A stretch of 52,511 bases of DNA from Nitrospirota bacterium. Its GTDB lineage: Bacteria > Nitrospirota > Thermodesulfovibrionia > Thermodesulfovibrionales > SM23-35. Position numbers and translations under genes: made by a program. Of the stretch, positions 42,641 to 51,518 are shown piece after piece. The stretch is from the NCBI GenBank assembly GCA_013388455.1, contig JACAFF010000031.1, positions 1 to 52,511 of the forward strand. The letters run 5' to 3'. A model generated the notes under the pieces. The model saw nothing but the letters and a program-made list of their open reading frames with translations. It did not search any database and was not told where the DNA came from. Numbering within the stretch: the first letter of the stretch is position 1; each line of letters opens with the position of its first letter.

Positions 42641-43183
42641 ATGAAGAATGCTTTTAAAAAAGAACTTTTCAAAATTGCAAAGGACATCAAAATTCTTATC
42701 CTTGATGTAGACGGAGTGCTTACTGATGGAAGTATTATTCTTGACAATAAAGATAATGAATTAAAGTGTTTCCATGTGCGTGATGGACATGGAATAAAAA
42801 TGCTATTGAGGCATGACATAGTTGTTGCGCTTATTACAGGTAGGTATTCAGAGGTAGTGAAAAGAAGAGCAAAGGAGCTTGGGATCAAAGACGTTTTTCA
42901 GAAATGCTATGACAAAACAAAAGCTTATAATAGGATAGTAAAAAAATATGCTATAGGCGACCATCAGATTGCATATGTTGGAGATGATATTGTAGACATA
43001 CCATTATTAAAAAAATGTGGTTTTCCTATTACTGTTTCAGATGCAGATAAACATGTTAAATCTTTTGTAAAAATGGTCACAAAGAACAGAGGTGGCAGAG
43101 GTGCTGTTAGAGAGGTATGTGATTTAATTTTGAAAGCAAAAAATCTATGGGAAAATATTATCAGTGAGTACTCTAAAATTTAA
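42641..43183 (+). CDS. kdsC: 3-deoxy-D-manno-octulosonate 8-phosphate phosphatase
   Basis: HAD phosphatase that releases Kdo for lipopolysaccharide. Asp22 and Asp24 in LDVDGVLTDGSI, Thr/Ser motif ALITGRYSEVVKRRAKELGI, VGDDIVDIPLL and the DHVTxxxGGxGAVREV-type end (KNRGGRGAVREVCDLIL). ATG at 42641 gives 180 residues, the normal size; the longer open frame back to 42551 would add a non-family hydrophobic stretch. Overlaps pgsA by 20 bp. Confidence 0.9.
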   Translation: MKNAFKKELFKIAKDIKILILDVDGVLTDGSIILDNKDNELKCFHVRDGHGIKMLLRHDIVVALITGRYSEVVKRRAKELGIKDVFQKCYDKTKAYNRIVKKYAIGDHQIAYVGDDIVDIPLLKKCGFPITVSDADKHVKSFVKMVTKNRGGRGAVREVCDLILKAKNLWENIISEYSKI

Positions 43184-43697
43184 TCTTCCGACTTTACTCA
43201 CACTTAGCAGAATAATTTTGATTCCAGTTTTTTTATTCACCGTTTACCAGCATCCTGTCTTTGGTGCATTTATATTCATTATAGCTTCAATAACAGACTT
43301 TCTTGACGGCTACCTTGCAAGACGTTCTGGTGAAGTAACAAAATTCGGCATAATTCTCGATCCGATTGCTGATAAATTCCTTGTTATATCTGCACTGATC
43401 GTCCTTGTAGAAATGGAACGACTTCAGGCATGGATAGCTATTATAATCATTGTAAGAGAATTTCTTGTTACCGGTTTGAGAGTCGTTGCACTTTCAAAGG
43501 ATATAATTATCCCGGCTGAAACTGGAGGAAAGATAAAAACCACTCTTCAAATAACTGCGATCATCTGTCTGATTCTTATGAAAAGCATTGTGAATATACA
43601 TCTCTATGATATTGGTATAATTCTTATATGGATCGCAATGGTTCTATCCATAGTATCAGGAGTTAAATATACTATATCTTTCTGGAAAAAGATCTAA
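43164..43697 (+). CDS. pgsA: CDP-diacylglycerol-glycerol-3-phosphate 3-phosphatidyltransferase
   Basis: Committed step of phosphatidylglycerol synthesis. The CDP-alcohol phosphotransferase motif is complete in DFLDGYLARRSGEVTKFG and ILDPIADK (D-x2-DG-x2-AR-x8-G-x3-D-x3-D). Four to six membrane helices in 177 residues. GTG start within the kdsC 3' end; plsY begins 3 bp after its stop. Confidence 0.92.
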   Translation: MSTLKFNLPTLLTLSRIILIPVFLFTVYQHPVFGAFIFIIASITDFLDGYLARRSGEVTKFGIILDPIADKFLVISALIVLVEMERLQAWIAIIIIVREFLVTGLRVVALSKDIIIPAETGGKIKTTLQITAIICLILMKSIVNIHLYDIGIILIWIAMVLSIVSGVKYTISFWKKI

Positions 43698-43700
43698 AAA

Positions 43701-44294
43701 ATGGATATGATTAGAATTATCATATTGTTGTTTGTATCTTTTATTATTGGTTCAATTCCTTTTGGTATAATAATAGCAAAGGCCAAAGGTGTTGATTTAA
43801 AGAAGGTTGGAAGTGGAAATATAGGTGCAACAAATGTTTTACGGTCTTTAGGAAAATGGCCAGCAATATTAACACTTATAGGAGACATCCTTAAGGGTAC
43901 TTTGGTAATCGCGATAGGCAGATATCTGGAGGTTGGAGCATTTTACGAAGGTCTAATGGGAATTTCTGCGATTCTTGGACATAATTTTTCTCTCTTCTTG
44001 AGTTTTACAGGAGGCAAAGGGGTTGCAACAAGCATTGGTGTTCTTATTTTTTATATCCCCGAGGTAGCTATCATCACAATTCTTCTCTGGTTATTCGTTG
44101 TTTTTATTTCAAGGTATTCATCTCTTGGAGCACTTTTGTCTTTTGGGCTTCTGCCAATCAATATTCTTATTTTCGATGATAAAAAGAAATTGATTATCGG
44201 TATTATGATTGCTATCCTTATATTTATAAGGCATCGAGATAATATACAGAGGCTTTTGAAAGGCACAGAAAGGAGAATTGGGCAGAGGGGATGA
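43701..44294 (+). CDS. plsY: acyl-phosphate:glycerol-3-phosphate acyltransferase
   Basis: First acylation of glycerol 3-phosphate using acyl phosphate. 197 residues, about five membrane helices; motifs KKVGSGNIGATNVLR, GHNFSLFLSFTGGKGVATS and the third loop with SLGAL. Clusters with pgsA as phospholipid synthesis genes. Its TGA overlaps the next ATG. Confidence 0.93.
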   Translation: MDMIRIIILLFVSFIIGSIPFGIIIAKAKGVDLKKVGSGNIGATNVLRSLGKWPAILTLIGDILKGTLVIAIGRYLEVGAFYEGLMGISAILGHNFSLFLSFTGGKGVATSIGVLIFYIPEVAIITILLWLFVVFISRYSSLGALLSFGLLPINILIFDDKKKLIIGIMIAILIFIRHRDNIQRLLKGTERRIGQRG

Positions 44295-45958
44295 AAAAAA
44301 TTATCTTCTTTTTTTTCATCTGCATTATTATTTTTCCCCATTTATGTTCAGGTGAAATTTCACATGAAGAACAACTCAATAAAGGGATAAAAAATTCTGA
44401 ACCATATTCATACCTCCTGATAGAAAAATCAAGGACGAATTCTACAGAAGCGAAGTCTCTCCTTGAAAAGTCATTACATTATTCTCCTGATCTTCCGGCT
44501 GTTTATTTTGAATTATCAAAAGCAAGTTTTCACTTAAATACTGATGGAATTTTCGAATCTATTGATTATATTATACAGGGCATATCTGCCTATAAGAGAA
44601 ACTTCTGGTGGATGTTCTCATTGGTTACGTCTCTGTATGTTAGTCTTATTTTTTCATTTTTAATTTCAATCCTCGTAATTATTATTATAAGACTTCCAAA
44701 AGATATATCGTTGGTATCCCATGATATAAAAGAAGAAAAATCTAAAATTTTACTACTGTTTATTCTGATATTTGCCATTTTCGGTCCTCTTTACGTATTA
44801 GGTGGTTTACTTATATTGATCAGCTTTTATATGAAAAAATGGGATCGGCTGGTTGCTTATTTTTATCTTCTTTTTCTTTTAGCAGCAATCTGGATTTTCG
44901 ATATTTTTTCAATCGGATTTATTGCGCCTGCCTCAGGTGATGTTAAGGCTGTTATCCAGGTCAACGAATCAAAAGGAAATAGTTATGCAATTTCGGTTCT
45001 GCAAAATAAGAATAATCCAATTGAACTCTTTTCATATGCTCTTGCATTGAAACGAGAAGGACATTATAGTGAGGCAATAAATATATATAATAAAGTTCTT
45101 AATCAGAAAACTGATCCCAAAACTTATAATAATCTTGCAAATTGTTATACTATTATTGGCGATTTCGAAAAGGCAAAGGAATTATATCAAAAATCAATTG
45201 AGTTGGTCCCCTTAGCAAGCACCTTATATAATCTCAGTCAGGTTTACAGAGAGACATTAAATTTTGAAAAAGGCGACAAATATTTCGTCGAGGCACAAAA
45301 ACTTGACCGTGAAGCAGTTTCACGTTTCAGAGAAATATTTAGCAGAAATCCTAATAGATTTGTTATTGATGAAGTAATTCCTATGCAGACTCTCATGGAA
45401 TATACTTTGGGCAAAGCAACTGGTTCTTTTACTATGGGTTTATCCATTGCGCCTGCTTCATTTATGCCAGTGATAGCAATCGTAATGGCAGTTATTTTTT
45501 ATATTATAACAGGCCGTTTCAGAAACAGGGCTTACAGGTGTAACAGATGTGGAAAAATTCTCTGCATAAAATGTGAAAAACATATACACTGGGGGAATAT
45601 GTGTTCTCAATGTTACAGATCAATTATAAAGCTTGATGAACTTGAATCTAAAGAAAGAATCGCAAGGCTACTTAAAGTCTATGAGTTCAGAAAGAAAAAA
45701 AGAGAGATTATTAAAATATTAACACTAATTATTCCTGGTTCAGGTCAAATTTATGCAGGGGATTTGCTGAATGGGATTTTATTCCTATGGCCATTTTTGT
45801 TCTTTCTGTTTATACCTATAACAGGTAAAATATTCAATATAGAAATGTTCAATTTTTCACACTTCTGGTTAAATATTATTTCTATCTTTCTCTTAATTTT
45901 AGTCTATTTCTTATCAAATATTATAACAAGACGGAGGCTTTCAAAAGGTTGGCTTTAG
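44291..45958 (+). CDS. membrane protein with TPR repeats, zinc finger and TM2-like tail
   Basis: 555 residues. Signal or first membrane helix (FFFFICIIIFPHLCSG), three helices between about 105 and 210, a TPR block (245-345: REGHYSEAINIYNKVLNQ, YTIIGDFEKAKELYQKSIEL), a helix near 395, a Cys-rich zinc finger about 417-455 (RCNRCGKILCIKCEKHIH, MCSQCYR) and a final helical pair with LIIPGSGQIYAGDLLNGILF like TM2 domains. Likely a scaffold at the membrane. It is coupled (ATGA to plsY; 10-bp overlap) to the DUF4388 gene, suggesting a joint role in surface or pilus-related assembly. Confidence 0.75.
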   Translation: MKKIIFFFFICIIIFPHLCSGEISHEEQLNKGIKNSEPYSYLLIEKSRTNSTEAKSLLEKSLHYSPDLPAVYFELSKASFHLNTDGIFESIDYIIQGISAYKRNFWWMFSLVTSLYVSLIFSFLISILVIIIIRLPKDISLVSHDIKEEKSKILLLFILIFAIFGPLYVLGGLLILISFYMKKWDRLVAYFYLLFLLAAIWIFDIFSIGFIAPASGDVKAVIQVNESKGNSYAISVLQNKNNPIELFSYALALKREGHYSEAINIYNKVLNQKTDPKTYNNLANCYTIIGDFEKAKELYQKSIELVPLASTLYNLSQVYRETLNFEKGDKYFVEAQKLDREAVSRFREIFSRNPNRFVIDEVIPMQTLMEYTLGKATGSFTMGLSIAPASFMPVIAIVMAVIFYIITGRFRNRAYRCNRCGKILCIKCEKHIHWGNMCSQCYRSIIKLDELESKERIARLLKVYEFRKKKREIIKILTLIIPGSGQIYAGDLLNGILFLWPFLFFLFIPITGKIFNIEMFNFSHFWLNIISIFLLILVYFLSNIITRRRLSKGWL

Positions 45959-46998
45959 AAGGATCATTAAAAGATTTTGGTCTTGCTGATATTCTTCAGC
46001 TGATATTTTTTCAGCGAAAGACGGGCGTCCTGATTATTGAAGGCAGAATGGATAGAATAAGGCTTCTATTTATTGATGGTAATATTGTAGGGGCTGAGTC
46101 CAAGAGAAGGATTGAAGCAAATCGTCTTGGAAAAGTACTCGTCAAAAAAGGGCTTCTTGATGAAAAAGATTTACAGGAAGTGCTTAACGAACAAAAAAAC
46201 ACGAATGTCAAGCTTGGTAATTTACTTATAAGAAAAGGTCTTGCCAACAAAGAGACTATAGAGGATATAATCACACAGCAAATTAAAGAGACAGTAATTC
46301 AGATATTCAGTTGGAAAGAAGGCACCTATGAATTCAATCCACAAGCAGTTCCCCTTGATAAAGACTTACCTATAAAACTTGATACACAGCATCTTCTTAT
46401 GGAGGGACTAAGAATTGTTGATGAATGGACTCTAATTGAGGGCAAGATAACACTTGAAAGTGTTTTTATTAGAAAGTCATTACCGGTTGAGGATTTGTCA
46501 GAAGAAGAAAGAGAAATTCTTGATCTGGTTGATGGAGAAAATGATGTGAGCACAATTATAGATATCACTGCTAAAGACGACTTTTCTGTTTCAAAGACAC
46601 TCGTTTCCCTGATGGAAAAAGGCATTATAGAATTAAAAGAAGCCTTGCCTTTTGTTGCTGAAGAGCTCCCTTTAAAATCTGAAAAAATAAATTTCCTTTA
46701 CCGTTTTCTTCCTGCATCTGCTATCGTAATATCAATAATTCTTGCAATAAGTTCAATTTTATTTACAACAGGAGATGTATTCAAGACATTTTCTGCATCT
46801 AAAACTATAAGCGATATCAGGTTCCGCGTTGAAGCATATAAGTTTGAATACAATTCATACCCTGATACAATTGATGTGATAAATAAAAAACCAGACCCTT
46901 GGGGAAATTCCTTTCTGTACGAGCAGAGTGGCTATTCATTTATCGTTATGAGTTTAGGTGCTGATGGTATAAAAGGAACAGCGGACGATATTTATTAA
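45949..46998 (+). CDS. DUF4388 protein with transmembrane helix and GspG-like pseudopilin tail
   Basis: 349 residues. Residues 1-165 form a PatA/DUF4388 module (LEGSLKDFGLADILQLIFFQ, GTYEFNPQAVP), found in myxobacterial and cyanobacterial signalling proteins. A hydrophobic helix lies at about 250-272 (LPASAIVISIILAISSILF), then 285-349 resembles the C-terminal half of the major pseudopilin GspG: RFRVEAYKFEYNSYPDTIDV, KPDPWGNSFLYE and SLGADGIKGTADDIY, the calcium-binding DDI end. Start is a TTG inside the upstream gene. Stop codon lies in the TTAACCC repeat at 46995. Confidence 0.75.
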   Translation: MALEGSLKDFGLADILQLIFFQRKTGVLIIEGRMDRIRLLFIDGNIVGAESKRRIEANRLGKVLVKKGLLDEKDLQEVLNEQKNTNVKLGNLLIRKGLANKETIEDIITQQIKETVIQIFSWKEGTYEFNPQAVPLDKDLPIKLDTQHLLMEGLRIVDEWTLIEGKITLESVFIRKSLPVEDLSEEEREILDLVDGENDVSTIIDITAKDDFSVSKTLVSLMEKGIIELKEALPFVAEELPLKSEKINFLYRFLPASAIVISIILAISSILFTTGDVFKTFSASKTISDIRFRVEAYKFEYNSYPDTIDVINKKPDPWGNSFLYEQSGYSFIVMSLGADGIKGTADDIY

Positions 46999-47127
46999 CC
47001 CAAAAGTGCAATTGAATAATGCAGATGTTGTGAAAAAAATATTTTTATCCATAAAACGAATAAAATAAATCCGATAATTCATCGAGTTAAAGAAATTTTT
47101 GAGCAATGTCTGCATTATTCGGGTTAA
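46995..47127. repeat. TTAACCC-ended repeat, copy 2 (133 bp)
   Basis: Left end TTAACCCAAAAGTGCAATTG, right end GAGCAATGTCTGCATTATTC followed by GGGTTAA; ends are inverted with respect to each other. Next to the left end a GAATAATGCAGATGTTGTG segment mirrors the right arm, so a long hairpin can form. Supplies the last two bases and stop of the DUF4388 gene. Confidence 0.7.
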
Positions 47128-47144
47128 TATTAATATAAATAAAA

Positions 47145-47909
47145 GTGAAAGACAAAAAGGCTGTAATTCTCCTTAGTGGTGGTATTGATTCCGCAACAAC
47201 CCTTTTATTGGCTAAATCTGAAGGATATGAGTTATTTACACTGAGTTTTGACTACAATCAGAGACACAAGAGGGAACTCGAGTCTGCACAAATGATTGCA
47301 TCTACTATCGGGGTCAAAAAACATCTTATTATCCATTTCGATTTGAGAGAAATAGGCGGTTCTGCATTGACTTCTGAGGTAGAAGTTCCAAGCTTCAAAT
47401 TTCATCCTTCATCCTTTATTCCTGTTACCTACGTTCCTGCCAGGAATACCATATTTCTCTCTTTTGCACTTGCATGGGCTGAGGTATTGGAAGTAGAAAG
47501 CATATTTATTGGCGCTAATGCAGTAGATTATAGTGGATATCCTGACTGCAGGCCAGAATATATAAAAGCTTTCGAAGATATGGCAAATCTTGCAACAAAA
47601 GCATCTGTTTTAGGAAAATTAAAATTTTCAATTATTGCACCTCTTATCAATTTGAAAAAATCTGAAATTATAAAGACCGGGATAAAACTCGGATTAAATT
47701 ATGCCTTAACCTGGAGTTGTTATGACCCTCAACCTGCTATCGCAGGAGTTCAAGGTTCAAGGTTCAAAGTTCAGATTAATAAAGAAAATAAGACAAAACT
47801 CAAAACGCAGAAATTAAAACTTATCCCTTGCGGCAGATGTGACAGTTGCGTTTTAAGAGCAAGAGGATTTAAAGAGGCTGGCATAGAAGATCCACTGATA
47901 ATAGAATGA
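47145..47909 (+). CDS. queC: 7-cyano-7-deazaguanine synthase (preQ0 synthase)
   Basis: Makes preQ0 from 7-carboxy-7-deazaguanine for queuosine. ATP loop [15 protein letters not shown] (8-22), [39 protein letters not shown] and zinc ligands in SCYDP and [14 protein letters not shown]. 254 residues, some 30 more than usual: between SCYDP and PCGRCDSC lies an extra [20 protein letters not shown] segment encoded partly by a GTTCAAGG tandem repeat. Cysteines themselves are intact. GTG start. Confidence 0.92.
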   Translation: MKDKKAVILLSGGIDSATTLLLAKSEGYELFTLSFDYNQRHKRELESAQMIASTIGVKKHLIIHFDLREIGGSALTSEVEVPSFKFHPSSFIPVTYVPARNTIFLSFALAWAEVLEVESIFIGANAVDYSGYPDCRPEYIKAFEDMANLATKASVLGKLKFSIIAPLINLKKSEIIKTGIKLGLNYALTWSCYDPQPAIAGVQGSRFKVQINKENKTKLKTQKLKLIPCGRCDSCVLRARGFKEAGIEDPLIIE

Positions 47910-48325
47910 TCAAACTAAGGGGCCATCATCTCATCTGCCTCCATTTTTTCCATGGTGAAGGATACAATTCTAAGTTTGTTGAAAATTTGCGACTAATAAT
48001 AAAGAGTGCTGAAACTGGAGAAAAGATAGAAATATGCACAGAGGCTGATGATGTGTGCAGAATATGCCCATATATGAAAGACAATATGTGTTTTTATAAT
48101 AAAGATGCTGAACCTGAGATAATAGAGATGGATAGAAAGGCGGTCAAATTATTAGGGTTTAGAATTAAAGAGCAGGTTAAGTGGATAGATATAAAGGAAA
48201 AGATTCCAGAGATATTTAAGGAATGGTGGAAGGAATATTGTAAAAAGTGCGACTGGAGATGGGCATGTGAGTATGAAGAAAATTTTATTAGATTGATAAA
48301 TGAAAAAACTGAAAATAAATTTTGA
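47906..48325 (+). CDS. DUF1284 cysteine-rich protein
   Basis: 139 residues beginning [20 protein letters not shown], the DUF1284 signature, followed by cysteine groups [13 protein letters not shown] and [12 protein letters not shown] that look like iron-sulfur ligands. Function unknown. ATGA overlap with queC; the next gene starts 26 bp before its stop, so the three form one unit. Confidence 0.85.
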   Translation: MIKLRGHHLICLHFFHGEGYNSKFVENLRLIIKSAETGEKIEICTEADDVCRICPYMKDNMCFYNKDAEPEIIEMDRKAVKLLGFRIKEQVKWIDIKEKIPEIFKEWWKEYCKKCDWRWACEYEENFIRLINEKTENKF

Positions 48326-48833
48326 TGAACTCCAGAAGGCGATGGAGGATATTTCCAGAGATTCTTTTGATTATTACTTGGATACAGAAACAGGAGAGAT
48401 AATCGCTCTTTCTGAAGAACTTATCAATGAAGCTAAAATTAGGCTATATGATGATGAATCTGATGAGATAGATGAAGATATTGAATATATAGAATATGAT
48501 GTAGTGCCTGATGTGCCAGATTGGATAATTGATGAAGTTGAACTTGCACTTGAAGTTTTACTTGATGAAAGTGGACGATATATCCGCATCTCTGAGAGAA
48601 CCTCAGACAGAGCATATCAGTGCATGTCAGAATTTATCAGTACAATCAAAGATTCTGTGCTTAAAGAAAACCTTTTGCAGGCTTTGAATGGGAAAGGTGC
48701 ATTCAGAAAGTTCAAGGATATTCTCCTAGATTTTCCAAAGGAGAGAAAAAGATGGCATGGCTTTAATGCAAAGTGTATGAAGAAAGAGATAATAGAATGG
48801 CTTATGTCAATAGGGATAGAGCCTATATCTTAG
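48300..48833 (+). CDS. UPF0158-family protein
   Basis: 177 residues with the UPF0158 start [18 protein letters not shown] and later GKGAFRKFKDILLDFPKERK, RWHGF. An acidic stretch (YDDESDEIDEDIEYIEYDV, residues 42-60) is unusual. Soluble, function unknown. Convergent with the minus-strand gene at 48853. Confidence 0.8.
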   Translation: MKKLKINFDELQKAMEDISRDSFDYYLDTETGEIIALSEELINEAKIRLYDDESDEIDEDIEYIEYDVVPDVPDWIIDEVELALEVLLDESGRYIRISERTSDRAYQCMSEFISTIKDSVLKENLLQALNGKGAFRKFKDILLDFPKERKRWHGFNAKCMKKEIIEWLMSIGIEPIS

Positions 48834-48852
48834 CCTTTTTGTGCCTGTTTCT

Positions 48853-49134
48853 TTATTCAAGACCCATTTTTTTCAGTGCCTCAGTTGCTGTATCACTTTG
48901 TTTAGGAGCTTCATCAGGCAGATAAAGCATCACCCCACCTCTTACAGGTCTGATAATAATCTTTCCTTCCTGTGCAAGCCTATTAGTTACTTCGACTGGA
49001 TTTTCTCCATCAAAATATTTTTTGAAAGCACTATTGAACCCTGAATATACAGAATGAATACCTTTATAACCTTCTCTCCTCAAACTTATAATTGCTTTTT
49101 TAACAAATTCCTCGTGACTTAATCTCTCCGACAT
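48853..49134 (-). CDS. small hypothetical protein, winged-helix-like
   Basis: 93 residues, LSHEEFVKKAIISLRREGYK, then FDGENPVEVTNRLAQEGK and IIIRPVRGGVMLYLPDE: two or three helices and a beta hairpin as in small winged-helix proteins. GAAAGGAGAAA upstream of the ATG is a good ribosome binding site. 23 bp downstream of rmuC, likely in the same unit. No family recognised. Confidence 0.6.
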   Translation of the reverse strand: MSERLSHEEFVKKAIISLRREGYKGIHSVYSGFNSAFKKYFDGENPVEVTNRLAQEGKIIIRPVRGGVMLYLPDEAPKQSDTATEALKKMGLE

Positions 49135-49157
49135 ATTTTTCTCCTTTCCTTTTGAGA

Positions 49158-50555
49158 TTATTTATTATTTCTGACAGACTCTGATTCAAGCATATTTAAA
49201 TTTCTCGGGGTTTGATCAATCTGTTCAACCACTGATATTTCTGAAGCACTTGTAATTCCGAGCTCACGGAATCTTCTGACCGAAGGCAGTACCCTTGTTT
49301 CTAATGATGCAACAGCTTTGTTGTATGCACCTATGGCCTTTTCAAGATTTACCCCTATATTTTCAAAATGCTGAATAAGAATATTCATTCTTTCATATAA
49401 CTGCCTTCCTAAATCACTTATCACCTGAGCATTCTTTGTGAGTTGTTCCTGTCTCCATCCATATGCTATAGCTCTCAAGAGGGCAATAAAAGTAGTAGGT
49501 GTAGCAATAATAACTCGTTTTTTTATACCATCTTCTATCAGATTATTGTCAACTTCAAGTGCAGAACTGAGAAAAGATTCTCCTGGAATAAAAAGAACAA
49601 CGAATTCAGGTGATTTCTGAAACTGGCTCCAGTATTCCTTCGATGAAAGTTTGTTCATATGGGTCCTAACCTGTTGCGCATGTTTTTCCATCTTTATCTT
49701 TCTTTCATCTTCTGTTTGAGCAGAAACAGCATCGAGATATGCTTCAAGAGATACCTTTGAATCAACAACTATCTCCCTCTCCATTGGTAAATGTACAATC
49801 ATGTCAGGCCTTATTCTCCCCTTCTCTGTATCAATTGAATACTGTTCTGTAAAATCACAGTGTATTGACATACCTGAAAGTTCTGCAACCCGTTTAAGCT
49901 GCATCTCCCCCCATCTTCCTCTAACCTGAGGTTTTCGCAAGGCTGAAACAAGATTGCTCGTCTCCTTTTGTAGGTTTTCATGGGTTGAAGCGAGCGATCT
50001 TAATTGTTGTTCAAGACTGCCGTAAGCCTTATGCCTGTTTTCTTCAATCTGCCTGAACTGTTCTTCATACCTCTTGAGCATATCATGTAGAGGTTTTATC
50101 ATGCCATCCATTGCTGCTTGATGCTCACCTAGTTTGCCTTTTGTATCAGTCACAACCTTCCCGAGATGTTCAGAGGCAAGTCTTAAGAAATCTTCACTGC
50201 TACTCTTTAAGGCGGCAGATGAGAGTGCATTAAATGTATCAGCCATTTCTGTCTTCATTAATTCGATGAGTGCTTTTTGTTCTTCAAAGCTCTTTTTCGC
50301 TTCATCAAGTCTGGTGAGGGATTCAACTTTTACCTTCCGTTCTGCATCAAGTTCATTTCTTATTTGCATGATTTCAGATTCTCTCTGCTGAATCTGTTGC
50401 CTTAATTCTTCGGTCCTAGCTTCTGCACTACTTGCACGTTTCTCTATCACGCTAATTTTTTCTGCATAGTCTCTCTGTAAACGGGAAGATGCTATAAACC
50501 ATGCGATAATCCCACCAATTATTGCACCGACAATAAAATATAAAAATATTTCCAT
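49158..50555 (-). CDS. rmuC: DNA recombination protein RmuC
   Basis: 465 residues: N-terminal membrane helix (FLYFIVGAIIGGIIAWFIA), long coiled coil (25-200, rich in E, R, Q), then the RmuC core with RKPQVRGRWGEMQLKRVAEL, DMIVHLPMEREIVVDSKVSLE and VVLFIPGESFLSSALE. The core is a PD-(D/E)XK-related nuclease-like fold thought to limit rearrangements at inverted repeats, which is of interest given the repeat families nearby. Confidence 0.92.
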   Translation of the reverse strand: MEIFLYFIVGAIIGGIIAWFIASSRLQRDYAEKISVIEKRASSAEARTEELRQQIQQRESEIMQIRNELDAERKVKVESLTRLDEAKKSFEEQKALIELMKTEMADTFNALSSAALKSSSEDFLRLASEHLGKVVTDTKGKLGEHQAAMDGMIKPLHDMLKRYEEQFRQIEENRHKAYGSLEQQLRSLASTHENLQKETSNLVSALRKPQVRGRWGEMQLKRVAELSGMSIHCDFTEQYSIDTEKGRIRPDMIVHLPMEREIVVDSKVSLEAYLDAVSAQTEDERKIKMEKHAQQVRTHMNKLSSKEYWSQFQKSPEFVVLFIPGESFLSSALEVDNNLIEDGIKKRVIIATPTTFIALLRAIAYGWRQEQLTKNAQVISDLGRQLYERMNILIQHFENIGVNLEKAIGAYNKAVASLETRVLPSVRRFRELGITSASEISVVEQIDQTPRNLNMLESESVRNNK

Positions 50556-50582
50556 GTCTATCTCCTCTTAACCTTATATTAT

Positions 50583-51140
50583 TTATATCATTTCATATAC
50601 CCAAATTCTTCCGCCATTCCTTATCACATCAGTCCTTTTTACAAGACGTTTTTTATGAAGATTTAAAAGCCTTGTCCCGCTTGTGTTCATCTCAATTCCG
50701 AGTGCCTCGGATAGCTCCTTTGCTGTTATCGACCTTTTTTTAAAGATAAAATCAAGTGTAAGCCTGAGATAGTTATTAAGTTCACCGATAAGGAGTTTTT
50801 TACCATTAACTTCTGCCATAACTGCAAGCCCTTTCCTCTCAAGTGCAACCTCTATATTTTCCTTCTGGTTTTCATTAAGACCTGTAAGAATTATATATTT
50901 ATTGCCATATTCACCGCTCAATAAACGCGAAATTAGCTTCGCTACTATCTCATCAGCACATGAGTAATCAATTATTCCTACATTTGAAAAATCAAGAGCT
51001 ATTATCGCACCATTCTTTTCTTTTTTAATATTTATCTCTATTTGATCCCTGATAATCTTGCCTGTCTGTCTTATCACAAGGTCATGTGAGCCATTTTGAA
51101 GTTTTTTCTTAAGTAGTTTATAGAGGTCGTATTTAGTCAT
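50583..51140 (-). CDS. STAS-like / winged-helix protein
   Basis: 185 residues in two parts. Residues 1-115 resemble a STAS or DUF4325 fold: IALDFSNVGIIDYSCADEIV, then KYIILTGLNENQKENIEVAL. Residues 130-185 form a winged helix (KKRSITAKELSEALGIEMNT, RLLNLHKKRLVKRTDVIRNG). Presumably a regulator in which a STAS switch controls DNA binding; this is inferred from fold. Followed after 17 bp by rmuC... upstream neighbour at 51158 on the same strand is probably cotranscribed. Confidence 0.65.
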   Translation of the reverse strand: MTKYDLYKLLKKKLQNGSHDLVIRQTGKIIRDQIEINIKKEKNGAIIALDFSNVGIIDYSCADEIVAKLISRLLSGEYGNKYIILTGLNENQKENIEVALERKGLAVMAEVNGKKLLIGELNNYLRLTLDFIFKKRSITAKELSEALGIEMNTSGTRLLNLHKKRLVKRTDVIRNGGRIWVYEMI

Positions 51141-51157
51141 GGTATAACTTGTTTGAA

Positions 51158-51412
51158 TTAAAAATCCTCCTCAAGAAGCTGCCACTCTGCATAATCTTTT
51201 TTTCTTTCAGCAAGCTTTTTCCCTTTTAATGTAACTTTCTTTATTACAGGATGTGTCTTAACTGTGATATAAGCCCTTACAAGATTAGCAACCGTGGCTT
51301 CCTGAAAAACAAACTCTGTTCTGTCTTGAAGGACTATTGTAGTCCTTAAATGTTTATGTCCCTTAGGAATCTCAACAGTTAATTCTTTTATGTCTTCGTT
51401 ATGTATGATCAT
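51158..51412 (-). CDS. small hypothetical protein
   Basis: 84 residues, no recognised domain. Beta-rich start (ELTVEIPKGHKHLRTTIVL) and helical charged end (GKKLAERKKDYAEWQLLEED). Precedes the STAS-like gene by 17 bp on the same strand, so may be its partner. AAGGAAATG gives a close ribosome binding site. Confidence 0.55.
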   Translation of the reverse strand: MIIHNEDIKELTVEIPKGHKHLRTTIVLQDRTEFVFQEATVANLVRAYITVKTHPVIKKVTLKGKKLAERKKDYAEWQLLEEDF

Positions 51413-51518
51413 TTCCTTATATCGCTCGAGTTACATAATTTTTTGAGATGTCGCTTATGTTGATTAATCATCACACATATATTCAATTGATTCAATTGAA
51501 ACATATAATAGCTTTTTT

